Shown here: positions 9,327 through 18,058 of the stretch, in pieces | Position numbering within the stretch: the stretch's first letter is position 1 | How the letters are laid out: every line of letters starts with the position of its first letter | The notes under the pieces: model-generated | Databases searched by the model: none | Told to the model about the DNA's origin: nothing | Seen by the model: the letters and a program-made list of their open reading frames with translations, nothing else | Made by a program: the position numbers and the translations under genes | Origin: Actinopolyspora xinjiangensis | GTDB lineage: Bacteria > Actinomycetota > Actinomycetes > Mycobacteriales > Pseudonocardiaceae | Assembly: GCF_900104475.1 (NCBI RefSeq) | Contig: NZ_FNJR01000020.1 | Location: 1-61,089, forward strand | DNA length: 61,089 bases | Direction of reading: 5' to 3'

Positions 9327-9633
9327 GGTCGAGGAGGCTATGCCACCACGACGGCGTGGTCGGTCCCTGTTGCTTCGATCCCGTCCGGCCGGGGTTCGGT
9401 CTCGCTGTTTCATGCCGATGCGATGACCTCCACGCTCTCCCGGCAGGGGCGGTGGTGAGCACGATAGGCGGCGGCGCGGGGAGTCCGAGGCGGGCTCGTC
9501 CCGCACCGGCCGCCGGGCGGCGGGTGCCACGCCCCATCGGTCGTCGGGACGTGCATCCGCGCCCCTTCCCGGCAGTGGGGGTACCCGCCTCGGCACCCGT
9601 GCTTCGGAGAGTCCCCGGACACGCTCTCGAAGG
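9327..9633. other. Intergenic stretch without a supported gene
   Basis: About 300 bases between two minus-strand genes. Several frames are open on both strands but all have Arg/Pro-rich, shadow-like composition. I see no hairpin with a U tract here. Confidence 0.4.
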
Positions 9634-10677
9634 TCAGGCCTGCGTTGAGGCGGTGAAGGGGTTCGTGCCCCACCCGAGCTCCTCGAGGATGCCGTGGGCC
9701 GCGCCGTTGACGAGTGTGATCAGTTCAGCGGGTGGGATGCCTTGGTCGAGAGCCTGGTGGAGCAGGGCGCCCAACCGGTGGTCGGGCTGGGACTGTTCGA
9801 GGTTTTCCAACACGACCCTGGCCAGGGGGCCATCGCCACACAGGTAGGCATGGACAGCCAACAAGGAGGCGACTTCGCCTCTCTCCGGGGTGGGGGCTTT
9901 GCGGATCAGCGTTCGCCAGAGTTCGTCGGCGGCCTGACTCCAGTCACCGAGTGCCGCACTCAAGGCGAGGTCGCGAACGCGGGTATCGGCGACCGCGATC
10001 AACACACGCAGCAGCTGTTCCTCGGACAGCGACTTGCCGGCGGCGGTGGCTTGAAGCGCCTCCCTGACGGTGTGGATGCGGTGGGGCAGTGTCTCGGACG
10101 GAGCGGGGATGGGCTGTGATCGCAGCGCGGCGAGTTTCGCGGACAGCGCCTGCTCGGAATCCTCGGCGGCGATGAGGGCGTGCAGGTCCTGCCTGCTCGG
10201 GCGGGTGGTCGAGCCGCGGACTGCCTGCGCTGCGGCCAGTGGGGATATCGCCGGGTTGGGAAGTGTGCCGGAGCGAGTGGGGTCGAGATACGACCGCCAC
10301 GGAGCTCCTTCCCGGATCGCGGGGGCCCACAGCGCGTCGAGCGTGCTGATGCTGGCCTGGTTGAGCGTGTCGCGGAGCGTGGTGACCAGCTCGGTATGCG
10401 GCAAGCCGGGACTGGCGTTATCGGTGATCAGGAGCATGATCACCGCGTCGACGGGATGTTGCTCGAAAGGCCCTGTGAGCAGATAGTCGGCGAACTCCTG
10501 GGCGTACGTCGAGTTGGGGAGATCGACGCGTAGGGTCATTCCCAGCTGCGTTGTGCTTTCTCGGCGGTGCAGTGTGCTGAGGACCAGCGACTCGGTCGGG
10601 TAGAACCCCAGCATGTGCGGAGTCGCTGCTAGCAGTTCAGCGGGGGTGGACAGTGAGATGGTGTTGAGCATGTCCAT
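9634..10677 (-). CDS. DUF4192 family protein
   Basis: A 347-residue DUF4192 protein: the start (LSTPAELLAATPHMLGFYPTESLV) and the following LGMTLRVDLP strand are typical of this actinobacterial family, which is often found in pairs with replication or stress genes and has no settled function. The start at 10677 is set by a perfect aaggagg seven bases upstream; an in-frame extension to 10731 lacks a ribosome site. The gene is monocistronic by its spacing. Confidence 0.85.
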   Translation of the reverse strand: MDMLNTISLSTPAELLAATPHMLGFYPTESLVLSTLHRRESTTQLGMTLRVDLPNSTYAQEFADYLLTGPFEQHPVDAVIMLLITDNASPGLPHTELVTTLRDTLNQASISTLDALWAPAIREGAPWRSYLDPTRSGTLPNPAISPLAAAQAVRGSTTRPSRQDLHALIAAEDSEQALSAKLAALRSQPIPAPSETLPHRIHTVREALQATAAGKSLSEEQLLRVLIAVADTRVRDLALSAALGDWSQAADELWRTLIRKAPTPERGEVASLLAVHAYLCGDGPLARVVLENLEQSQPDHRLGALLHQALDQGIPPAELITLVNGAAHGILEELGWGTNPFTASTQA

Positions 10678-10766
10678 GGTGCCTCCTTGCTTCGGATTGT
10701 TGAGGCAGGAACCACGCCGGGGAGATCTCACGGCGTGGGGAACTGGGTGACCAGCGGAGTGAGCAT

Positions 10767-10796
10767 GAAAAACCGGGCCCGGTCTGGTCCGGGCCC
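10767..10796 (-). terminator. Intrinsic terminator after the 10816 gene
   Basis: The stem gggcccgg/ccgggccc is followed on the minus strand by ggtttttc. It lies 20 bases past the stop of the minus-strand gene at 10816-11106. Confidence 0.85.
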
Positions 10797-10815
10797 TGCA
10801 GGTGGACGTGTGGGG

Positions 10816-11106
10816 TCAGGTCACGTCCAGGCCGCAGCGGCGACAGGCGAGGATGGTGGCTTCGCCTTCGGTGTGGGAGCCGTACCACTCGTTGGCGAGT
10901 GGATCGTCATTGGTGCACCGTTCCGGGGAATCCGGCCACGGTCGGCCTGGCAGTATCAGTACCGCCCGTCCGGGGTGGACGTACCCACCGGCGTGGTGGG
11001 CGGGGGCGTGTCCCCAGCTGGCTCCTTCCGGTAGCGGGGGCCGTTCGTAGCTGTGCGGGTACGGGGTGTCGTCAGCGACCGGTGTCGTCGCCATCAGCAT
11101 CGTCAT
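10816..11106 (-). CDS. Small hypothetical protein with a CxxC ending
   Basis: A 96-residue protein of unknown function. The ribosome site ccaggagaac lies directly before ATG 11106. It is rich in Pro, His and Tyr, and ends in ACRRCGLDVT, a CxxC that together with the Cys of PERCTNDD could bind a metal. It sits 46 bases downstream of the 11153 gene and may share its transcript. Confidence 0.65.
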   Translation of the reverse strand: MTMLMATTPVADDTPYPHSYERPPLPEGASWGHAPAHHAGGYVHPGRAVLILPGRPWPDSPERCTNDDPLANEWYGSHTEGEATILACRRCGLDVT

Positions 11107-11152
11107 CGTTCTCCTGGAGTGGGCGAGTGCGTTCTCGGCTGATGTCGCAGGG

Positions 11153-11707
11153 TCAGGCTCGTGTGGTCACTGCCCCTGGGGGGTCGAGTCGGCAGTGGGC
11201 ACACGCAGGTCTCGGCGTTGCCGCCTGGGTGGCGTGGCGGGCAACCAGGGAGGCGAAGTCGCTGCCGCCGGGGTAGGGGGCGATGTCGAGGGCCAGCCAC
11301 CCCGGCACGGTTGGGCCGACGATCCGCAGTGCCCAGCAGGCGGCCTGTTCCCAGTACGGCAACGGCGGGTCGGCATACGGGGCACCGTCGTCCCACGGGA
11401 AGAGAATGTCTCCGAGCGCATCACAGAACCACGCCACGAAGCGTTCCCGGTAGTCCGCCGGTGCAGCTGGCGAGCACGCGCGGGTATAGGCCACTCGGGC
11501 CAGCTGATCACGAGTGAGGAATCGGCCGGTCGAGATCTGGGTGACCGCGAACATGGTCTCGGTGGCGAGTATGCCGCGGCAGGATCGGTCGACGAGTTCA
11601 AGCGCCTGCAGCGCTCCCACGTTTCGATGGGTTTCCTGCCACAGCGGGGTGGCGTCGGGATCGCAGAGGACGTCGTCGAAGCGGGTGATGAGCACATGAA
11701 GTGACAC
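11153..11707 (-). CDS. Hypothetical protein, paralogue of the 20798 gene
   Basis: A 184-residue protein. GTG 11707 is chosen because tcggaggaaa precedes it closely. It is homologous to the protein at 20798-21340: both begin with an HV-TR(F/Y) strand, share LW(Q/E)xT, ALEL, a RERFxxWF block, a YWxxxACWA block near residue 130 and an ARH...RPxC ending. I know no domain name. Trp and Cys in the shared ACWA block are the most conserved points. A conserved element-borne function is likely since two diverged copies are kept. Confidence 0.7.
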   Translation of the reverse strand: MSLHVLITRFDDVLCDPDATPLWQETHRNVGALQALELVDRSCRGILATETMFAVTQISTGRFLTRDQLARVAYTRACSPAAPADYRERFVAWFCDALGDILFPWDDGAPYADPPLPYWEQAACWALRIVGPTVPGWLALDIAPYPGGSDFASLVARHATQAATPRPACAHCRLDPPGAVTTRA

Positions 11708-11743
11708 GGTTTTCCTCCGACCAGAAGTGGTACGAAAGCACAC

Positions 11744-11779
11744 CGGGCAGGCCCGGACTCACGGAGCCGGGCCTGCCCG
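11744..11779 (-). terminator. Strong hairpin downstream of ssb
   Basis: A perfect 13-bp stem (cgggcaggcccgg and its complement) with a 10-base loop lies 60 bases past the ssb stop. There is no strong U tract, so it is a terminator-like hairpin rather than a textbook one. Confidence 0.65.
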
Positions 11780-11837
11780 TTAGGAAGGGACACGCGCTCT
11801 CCGGGCCTGGAGACTTCCCCGAAGCCCGGGCAGAACG

Positions 11838-12284
11838 TCAGAAGGGGATCTCCTTGTCCGCTTCTGTATCCGCGGGAACCGAGCCTCCCGCTGTCTCCTC
11901 GGGGAAGGCGCTGGAGGATCGGGACACCTTGGCCACTCGGGCGGTGGCATAGCGCAGCGAGGGGCCGATCTCGTCGACCTCCATCTCGACCACGGTGCGC
12001 TTGGCTCCGTCCCTCGTTTCGAAGGAGCGTTGCCGCAACCGTCCCTGCACGATTACCCGCATCCCGCGGGTGAGCGTCTCGGCGGCGTTCTCCGCGGCCT
12101 GTCGCCACAGGGTGCAGCGCAGGAAGAGGGCCTCGCCGTCTTTCCATTCCCCGCTGTGGCGGTCGAAGAAGGAGGGATTGTTGGCCACGGTGAAGTTGAG
12201 CACCGCATCGCCGCTGGGGGTGAACCGCAGCTCGGGGTCGGCGGTCAGGTTGCCGATGACGGTGGTCTGGGTCTCTCCGGCCAT
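11838..12284 (-). CDS. ssb: Single-stranded DNA-binding protein
   Basis: A 148-residue OB-fold SSB: it opens with the usual [22 protein letters not shown], continues with [29 protein letters not shown] and [11 protein letters not shown], and ends in an acidic tail tipped EIPF, the site that recruits partner proteins. ATG 12284 follows taaggagcgtccc. It is shorter than chromosomal actinobacterial SSBs (about 160-200 residues with a Gly-rich linker), as is common for element-encoded copies. With the Prim-Pol and clamp genes it suggests the element supplies part of its own replication or conjugative DNA handling. Confidence 0.95.
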   Translation of the reverse strand: MAGETQTTVIGNLTADPELRFTPSGDAVLNFTVANNPSFFDRHSGEWKDGEALFLRCTLWRQAAENAAETLTRGMRVIVQGRLRQRSFETRDGAKRTVVEMEVDEIGPSLRYATARVAKVSRSSSAFPEETAGGSVPADTEADKEIPF

Positions 12285-12404
12285 GGTGGGACGCTCCTTA
12301 GGGACGGGACGAGCTGTCGAAACGAACCGAGCCCTTCGGCGGGCCGCTGCCCCGATACGGGATCGGGTTCGTGCCCGGATGGGCTGTCGATCTGCGGCCC
12401 TCGG

Positions 12405-12494
12405 ATCAGGACGTGGCTGCTGGGGCACGGGTGCGCGCAGCGCATCGCGTCAGCGACGCCGAAGGCGCCCGTGCGTCAGCAGCCACGTCCTGAT
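12405..12494. repeat. Long hairpin upstream of ssb
   Basis: The left arm starting at 12405 (atcaggacgtggctgctg) and the right arm ending at 12494 are perfect 18-bp complements. After a 2-base mismatch the stem resumes with gcacggg/cccgtgc and gcgc, so the stem is near 30 bp. The centre has a further small gcgtc-agc-gacgc hairpin. It lies 100 bases past the stop of the gene at 12594 and 120 bases before ssb, and has no U tract. It could be a single-strand initiation site, an origin, or a regulatory structure. Confidence 0.75.
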
Positions 12495-12593
12495 GGACTC
12501 CGTGGTGATCGACAACCGGCCGGGCACGAACCCCGCCCCTCCTAGTTCTTCATCGCTCTTGCCTGGGCACGCGGCTGGTGGGAGAGCGCGCGA

Positions 12594-12899
12594 TCACACC
12601 GGCCAATGCGGCGAGTAGCGGTGCAGTTCCTGCTCGCGCCGGTAGTAGCGGCGCTCCTCCGGCGACGGGACCATGACGCGGGTGTAGTGTGCCCAGCCCG
12701 GCGTCATCAGGAGCGGGGTCGGCAGGTCGTCGGCGAAGCAGAGTTGCCACCAGCTGCCAGGATCGTGCATCGAGCCAAGGGGAGCGCTGCTCTCCACGCG
12801 GCGGGTGGTCCACTCCGCGCACGGGTCGCGGTAGCTCCGCCGGACGCGGAGGTACACGGTCTCGGTCGGCAGCGTGTTGTAGATGTCGAGGGGACGCAC
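12594..12899 (-). CDS. Small hypothetical protein
   Basis: A 101-residue protein starting at GTG 12899 (MRPLDIYNTLPTETVYLRVRRS). It is rich in aromatic residues (WTTRR, WWQLCF, WAHYTR, YYRRE) and has no motif that I recognise. It lies 96 bases after the Prim-Pol gene on the same strand and may be co-transcribed with it. Composition and codon use look like those of its neighbours. Confidence 0.6.
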   Translation of the reverse strand: MRPLDIYNTLPTETVYLRVRRSYRDPCAEWTTRRVESSAPLGSMHDPGSWWQLCFADDLPTPLLMTPGWAHYTRVMVPSPEERRYYRREQELHRYSPHWPV

Positions 12900-12995
12900 G
12901 AGTTCGTCTCCGTTTCTGTGAACACACGGGGGTGCAGGGCGTGCTGCTGCGGGCCCGGAACGCTCGACGGGCGAGAGGACTGTGCGGGGGTGGTC

Positions 12996-13916
12996 TCACT
13001 CGGCCCGGCTGGTGATGTGGCGGGGACGGTTCCTGCCCCAGATCAGCCCGTCGCGGATGGTGTTGGTGGCTTCGCGGGTGGTGAACCCGTCGTGGCCGAT
13101 GTGCACGGCGGCGGCGGTGTGCAGGGCCTGCTGGGCGGTGTGCTCGTCGAGGTCACCGCTGCCGACCAGCTGGCCGAGCCGCCCGGCGGCGCGCAGCAGG
13201 GTGTCGTGGCGCTGTCCCGGCAGGGCCTCGGAGACGGCCCTGGTTTCGCCGTCGACGATGGCGGCCACGTAGGCCCCGGCGCGGCCGTTCGGCAGATTCA
13301 GCTCCACCGGTTCCGGCTGGGGTGGTGGTTTTACCGCGTCGACCAGCCAGGCCGGCAGCGGCGCGATCGCGACGGAACTGGCCACGCGGTAGGCACCGCC
13401 AGTCAGCACGGATCCGGCGGCGACGATGTAGCCCCCGGCTCCGCGGGTGTCGATCCGCCACCCGAGCCGAGCGACGGTGGAGTGCAGTTCCGGTTCGGCC
13501 GGAGCGCGGAAGTACAGATGCTGCCCACCGCTGGGGGTGGTCACGGTGTAGGTGTGACTCGGGTAGGGCTGCCCGGTGGCCGTGGCGAGACGGGCGAGCA
13601 CTTCTTGCCCATCGCGAGCACCGGACCATGCCGGTGGCGGCTCGTGCTCGTGAGCCTGGTCGAGGTCGAGCACGTGCAGTCCGCTGGGGCCGCAGGCGAT
13701 ACCGATGTTGTACGGCCGCTGCGACCACCAGGAGCGGATCGCACGGGGATCGGTGGTGGCCGCCGATTCCCAGTCGGGGAGCACGGCCGTTTTGCTGCGC
13801 GGCCACAGCGGGATCACATGGTGCCCGGCGTGGGTGGCCCGCAGCGCGTGGCGCATCAGCCGCGGTTCCTGCCCCCGTCCGCGGCCCGAAGCAGGGGCGG
13901 ATCTCGATGACGCCAT
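12996..13916 (-). CDS. Prim-Pol domain protein (primase/polymerase)
   Basis: A 306-residue protein with the bifunctional DNA primase/polymerase N-terminal domain of the archaeo-eukaryotic primase superfamily. The key motifs are visible: an IGIACGPSGLHVLDLD strand with the two metal-binding Asp near 82-84, SGGQHLYF near 130 with the nucleotide-binding His, and the following GWRIDTRGAGGYIVAAGS. There is no helicase module after it, only about 100 helical residues, so it is a stand-alone form. ATG 13916 follows gaaggaagagtct. It probably primes or starts replication of the mobile element, together with ssb and the clamp homologue. Confidence 0.9.
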   Translation of the reverse strand: MASSRSAPASGRGRGQEPRLMRHALRATHAGHHVIPLWPRSKTAVLPDWESAATTDPRAIRSWWSQRPYNIGIACGPSGLHVLDLDQAHEHEPPPAWSGARDGQEVLARLATATGQPYPSHTYTVTTPSGGQHLYFRAPAEPELHSTVARLGWRIDTRGAGGYIVAAGSVLTGGAYRVASSVAIAPLPAWLVDAVKPPPQPEPVELNLPNGRAGAYVAAIVDGETRAVSEALPGQRHDTLLRAAGRLGQLVGSGDLDEHTAQQALHTAAAVHIGHDGFTTREATNTIRDGLIWGRNRPRHITSRAE

Positions 13917-14915
13917 GAGACTCTTCCTTCGCGGTCGTAGTGTGCGCTGAGCAGCGCTGGTTTGCGAGTAAGGTCGTGCCGCACACGAGCCCGGCTGTCT
14001 CCGGTAGCAAGGGCCAGGACGTCCACTTCGTCGCTGTCGGTGCGGAGCGCGCCGCGTGGCAGCTGTCGAGGGGCTTCGCGGATCCGTGGGGTGGCATGGC
14101 GGTGGCAGAACCCGCCGATCAGATCGTCGGTGAACCGTCGGGAATGGGGTTCTGTTGCCGCTCGGCAGTCAGGCTGAGTCGAGGACGAGCTTGCGAGACG
14201 GCGGCGCGAGCGCGGACAGGCCGCGCGGTCGAATCGGTCACGCCGACTCAGCGGGTGACAGCAGCCGAGCCTTTCGCGCTGGTATTGACCACCGAGGGTT
14301 CGGCCACTGAGTACCTTGACCAGCTCCGCGCTGTTAACCAGGGACGCAGCTGCTGGCCATTGTGCTCCGCTCCTGGAGACAGAAGTGGTCCCCGCGCCGA
14401 TCTTCGGCGCGGGGACCACGGGGGTAGTGTTCTCCTGTCCAGTCGATAAGGTCGGCGACCGGAGAGGCCAGGGTAGGATTGGCCCGTCTCCGTCCGTCGT
14501 TACCTGGGTGGTGCCTGGACGGTGTGTTGGCGTAGGGGACGTTCACTGCCGGTGCGTTCTCGGTTCGGACGAGTGATTTCTGGGGCCAAGAGCGGAACAC
14601 GCAGGCCCCGAGAGGACACCACGTTCGTCAGGGCCGTACCTCCGAATACGGGCTATGCACGGAGTGGATTGTGTCGACTCTCGGACAGCTGAGGAGTTTC
14701 GCTTCCCAGGTGCCCTGCTGTGCTGGGCGTGCGTTCTCTTGGTGGCGGCGTTTTTCTGCGTTCGTTTGGTGCGGCATTGATGCCGCAGAATTCCTATGAC
14801 CGGTTGCAGTGGTGGCGCGAACTGTTCACCCGCTTTCGGCCTCGGCGATGAGCCGGATCACCGGTGCAGATCCCGAAGGGGCGAGGTGAGTGGTTCGGGT
14901 GCGTAAGGAGGGGTG
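13917..14915. other. 1-kb non-coding gap between divergent genes
   Basis: I see no convincing gene in this kilobase between the Prim-Pol gene (leftwards) and the 14916 gene (rightwards). It contains one very strong hairpin (14385-14419) and must hold both promoters. Its size and its place next to the primase make it a candidate replication origin, although I see no clear array of iterons. Confidence 0.45.
14385..14419. terminator. Strong hairpin in the Prim-Pol upstream gap
   Basis: A perfect 14-bp stem (gtggtccccgcgcc and its complement) with a 7-base loop. No flanking gene clearly needs a terminator here, and the U tract is weak on both strands, so it may instead be a structural element. 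Confidence 0.6.
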
Positions 14916-15365
14916 ATGGCGCGGTTGTTGGCGGCGACCGATCTGGTGGTGACGGTGGATCACCATTTGTTCGGGATTGTTGATCAGGCTTGTGAGCAGG
15001 ATCGGACGGATCCGCCTCAGGCGCCGTCCGAGCTTGGTCAGTGGATGAGTGTGGGGGTCGCGGCGGTGTATGTGGAGGCCGAGCAGGACATCATCACTGC
15101 TGGTCTGCGTCTGGAGTGCTGGGATGGCCCGGCCCCGTTCGAGGAGCGGGACTGGCCGCGTAGTGAGCTGGCCGTGGTGCGGATGCCCAGTGGACGCCTG
15201 GGGATCGACGAGATCGCCGCGGGCGGTCAAGGGGACGTGTTCGTGTTGCCGGAACCTGGGGAGTATCAGCTGCGGGTGGCGTGGCGGGAACGGGACCTGG
15301 ACCAGCACGACGAGGACGGCAATCCGGAGGCGTTCGCTCTCGTGCAGTACTGGCCGCGCTGTTGA
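14916..15365 (+). CDS. Small hypothetical protein
   Basis: A 149-residue acidic protein. A textbook aaggagg lies 5-6 bases before ATG 14916, so this start is preferred over the GTG just upstream. It has an alternating strand pattern (LVVTVDHHLFGIVDQ, VGVAAVYVEAEQDIITAGLRLECW, GDVFVLPEPGEYQLRVAWRER) that suggests a beta-rich fold, ending in LVQYWPRC. No catalytic motif is visible. It is the only plus-strand gene between 9 and 17 kb. Confidence 0.65.
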   Translation: MARLLAATDLVVTVDHHLFGIVDQACEQDRTDPPQAPSELGQWMSVGVAAVYVEAEQDIITAGLRLECWDGPAPFEERDWPRSELAVVRMPSGRLGIDEIAAGGQGDVFVLPEPGEYQLRVAWRERDLDQHDEDGNPEAFALVQYWPRC

Positions 15366-15451
15366 TCAGCCACGAGTGGTCAGGCCTGGTATTGACCGGT
15401 GTCGGCAGGCACGCAGGGGCCCACCGGCACCGGCAGTGTCACGTTAGTCGT

Positions 15452-16885
15452 TTAGTCGATGGGCACGAAGAATTCGTCGCCGTTGAGGATGCGGTCGTTG
15501 GTGTACCAGCGGCCCAGGCGACTGCCGGCTTCCCGGTTCTGGCTGCGGTTGACCCAGCGCACCGAGTAGTGCCCCTCGTGCTGGCTGCCCTCGTACTCGT
15601 GGCGGGCAGCGCCCTCGTAGGTGGAGGCGAAGGCGTACTCGTCGCAGTCGTAGAGGCCGGGCCCTGGTTTGGGGGGCATGGCCGCACTGCGGCAGAAGTT
15701 GCGGACCACGCGGCGATTGGCGGCGTAGCGCTCCTGCTGTGACTGCCCCGCCCCGGGGGCGAGTCTGCGCAGCGTGTCCTGTGGTCCGGAGCCCTCCAGG
15801 GTTTTGTCCGAGCGGGAGGGGATCGTGCCCGAGGGGTTCTGGCGAGCGTCACCGATGTGGTCGGCCACTCCCGCCACGGGCGTGTCGTCCCGGCGGTAGG
15901 TCATGCCCGGGGTGGTGCGGTCGAACACCGACCCGAGCTGCTGGCCGGGTTCCTGCGGCGCCAGGTACCAAGCGCTGTCGAAACGCATACCGCCCTCGTG
16001 GCCGTGAGCTTCGCTGCCCGGGTCGAACCCGACCAGGTCGAAATCGTAGACCGGGTGGAACGTGCACGTCGCGATCTGCTGGCCTTGCTCCGCTGAGGGA
16101 GCGTCGGCCTCGGAGACGAGTTCGACCTCGGCTCCGTCATTGGCCCGCCACGACAGGAGACTGTCGTCACGGCCTTCCTTGTCGCCGATGGCGCAGGGGT
16201 CTTCGAACCAGTCTCCTCCGTTTTCGTACTCGCCGTCGGTTTCGAAGTAGACTTCCAGATCGGCGCGTCGCATCGTGCCCGAGAGGAACGAGGGGTTGAG
16301 CCGCACGTCGAAATGGGCCCACCGGTCATCCGCGCCGTAGCCACCCTGTTTCCCGTGTCCGATGATCATCGGCCGTGCGACCAACAATCCCGTCGGGCGA
16401 CAACCCCCAAACGGGAAACGACACCCTACGTCTTGAATGACCATCAACGTGCGTTGACAGTAGGAAAAGTGGTTTTTGATCCATCCCTGCGGGCGGGAGG
16501 CTTTCTCGCCTGCCTGTTCACACTCCTGCTCGGTGATGTACTGGTACGGATCAGCCGGTTTTGTGCCCTGCGGGAAGCGGGAACTGTCCACAGTGTACGA
16601 CGCTGGCTCCTGCTGATACGGCTTCGGCCGCGTCATGTCCGTGACCGGCGCGATCCCTAACGTGTCCAGCGAGCCCGTGCGTCGCAGCGTGTCGAGGACC
16701 CGTTGCTGGTTTTTGATCAGTTCTGGATCATTGATCAGCCAAGTCCGCAGATGATGCTTCGTCCCCGTCTCCCGTGGCGTCGCGGGTGACGGATTGTCCG
16801 GTTCCTGCCCGGCGGCCGTACCCGCCGGCACCAGTACCAGCAACGCGGCGGCCGCGAGCACGGCGACACTTCGTCCATACTTCAT
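15452..16885 (-). CDS. Secreted protein with a NucA/NucB-type nuclease domain
   Basis: A 477-residue exported protein. ATG 16885 gives a clear Sec signal peptide (MKYGRSVAVLAAAALLVLV, cleavage near AAGQ). The middle (about 60-370) is a long beta-rich region with many Cys pairs and no family that I can name. The last 80 residues carry the NucA/NucB deoxyribonuclease signature: YDCDEYAFAST followed by an EGA, SVRWVNRSQNREAG and SRLGRWYTNDRILNGDEFFV, with the acidic CDE pair expected to be catalytic. It could degrade DNA outside the cell, act against competitors or serve nutrient uptake. No dedicated immunity or secretion gene adjoins it. Confidence 0.85.
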   Translation of the reverse strand: MKYGRSVAVLAAAALLVLVPAGTAAGQEPDNPSPATPRETGTKHHLRTWLINDPELIKNQQRVLDTLRRTGSLDTLGIAPVTDMTRPKPYQQEPASYTVDSSRFPQGTKPADPYQYITEQECEQAGEKASRPQGWIKNHFSYCQRTLMVIQDVGCRFPFGGCRPTGLLVARPMIIGHGKQGGYGADDRWAHFDVRLNPSFLSGTMRRADLEVYFETDGEYENGGDWFEDPCAIGDKEGRDDSLLSWRANDGAEVELVSEADAPSAEQGQQIATCTFHPVYDFDLVGFDPGSEAHGHEGGMRFDSAWYLAPQEPGQQLGSVFDRTTPGMTYRRDDTPVAGVADHIGDARQNPSGTIPSRSDKTLEGSGPQDTLRRLAPGAGQSQQERYAANRRVVRNFCRSAAMPPKPGPGLYDCDEYAFASTYEGAARHEYEGSQHEGHYSVRWVNRSQNREAGSRLGRWYTNDRILNGDEFFVPID

Positions 16886-17039
16886 GATCGCACCACCCCC
16901 AAGCAATGCTCAGTCCACGTCGGCGGTGGTGAGGCGACGACGATATCGACATCCCACGAGTACACAAGCACTCCTTCATCACGTGTTGTAACCACGTGGG
17001 CAGGAAAACAAAGTAGCCACCAAAGCGATACGAAACCCA

Positions 17040-17430
17040 GCACCAATCACTCGCATGGAGGCGCTAAAAAACCACGAGCGGAGCAATATGGACTATTGCT
17101 GGCGTTGCCCACCGAAAAACTGCTCTCGGACATCCGTGCGCTGGCCGGGCTGCGCGTGCTGGCCAGCCACCGCACGGATCTGGAGGCGATGGACCGCCTA
17201 CTGATCGAGAGACCTACATGGACCGTGCCGGCACCTGGCACGCCGGGCGACCGTCAACCACTACGTCGGCCACGACCACCTGAGACATGCGGCTCGCCGT
17301 AGCGACCGGAGAACTACGCCTACTGGGGGAAGGTCGCCTTCTTCTGCTTCCAGGTGGCTGTTTCGACGTAGACGATTTTCGGGAATATCTGTTGCTGAGC
17401 GGTTGGAAGGTCTGGTTCAGGGGTGGATGA
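17040..17430 (+). other. Possible gene remnants
   Basis: One frame from about 17040 to 17215 reads like the end of a real protein (LLALPTEKLLSDIRALAGLRVL, then DLEAMDRLLIERPTWTVPA) but has no start codon with a ribosome site. A second short frame, 17287-17430, would give a 47-residue peptide beginning MRLAVATGELRLLGEG. Both are probably debris between the nuclease gene and the IS481 element. Confidence 0.3.
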
Positions 17431-17509
17431 TGTTGTCCAGGCGTGGAAACACCTGAGCCTCCCCCCCCCGGGGCCTGGGTGGGGAAGCCCAGAGCTGAGG
17501 GAGGGGATC

Positions 17510-18058
17510 GTGTCAGGGTTCGAGGAGAAAGCCACCAAGTACGCGCGCTGGCTGAGGGAGCGCGCCGCGCAGAAGGCTGAGACCGAACGGACCGCCGCAC
17601 GGGAGGAGGCCCGGCAGCGCCGCCAGGTGCAGGAGTTCTTCACCCTCGCCCGCCGCCATGGTGCGCCTGCGCTGCCCCGCTATATCGCGCGGGATGCCGG
17701 CTTCGAGGGGCGGCAGACGCGCTACGAACGGACCGACGAAGTGTACGTCGTGGCTTGCGAGTGGATCGAGGCAGTCACGCGGTTTGATGGCCCGTCCTGG
17801 GCCGTCGACGCCGACGGCACAGTTCACCGCCCCGTGTCGGGCGGCGCCATACCGAGCTACACCACCGGCAGCCCACTCGGTATCGTCGACCGCCAGTTCT
17901 TCATCACGCATGATTTCAGCAGCAGCGGGCCGACAGGCGGCTTCGTCGACGAAACCCTCCCCGCGGCGGCCGCGGCGCTGCTGGAGCCCGCGCCACTGGC
18001 CCAGGGCATGAGGACGGGAGTGCAGGACAACGGCTGGATCGGTTACCTGGCCCCCTGA
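17510..18058 (+). CDS. Hypothetical protein
   Basis: A 182-residue protein. GTG 17510 is preferred because gagggagg precedes it; an in-frame extension to 17423 runs through a C-rich tract that looks non-coding. It starts with a charged helix (about 1-60, EEKATKYARWLRERAAQKAETERT) and then a mixed domain with VYVVACEWIEAV and DRQFFITHDF. No family is recognised. The gene is antisense to the read-through tail of the IS481 transposase frame. Confidence 0.55.
   Translation: MSGFEEKATKYARWLRERAAQKAETERTAAREEARQRRQVQEFFTLARRHGAPALPRYIARDAGFEGRQTRYERTDEVYVVACEWIEAVTRFDGPSWAVDADGTVHRPVSGGAIPSYTTGSPLGIVDRQFFITHDFSSSGPTGGFVDETLPAAAAALLEPAPLAQGMRTGVQDNGWIGYLAP

Noticed and set aside
9327-9596. An N-terminal extension of the membrane protein at 8853
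   Set aside because: The extension is Arg/Pro/Gly-rich, lacks a ribosome site and precedes a clean hydrophobic start at 9326.
13940-14449. A 169-codon plus-strand frame in the gap beside Prim-Pol
   Set aside because: It has no ribosome site, covers the strong hairpin at 14385 and shows no protein-like pattern.
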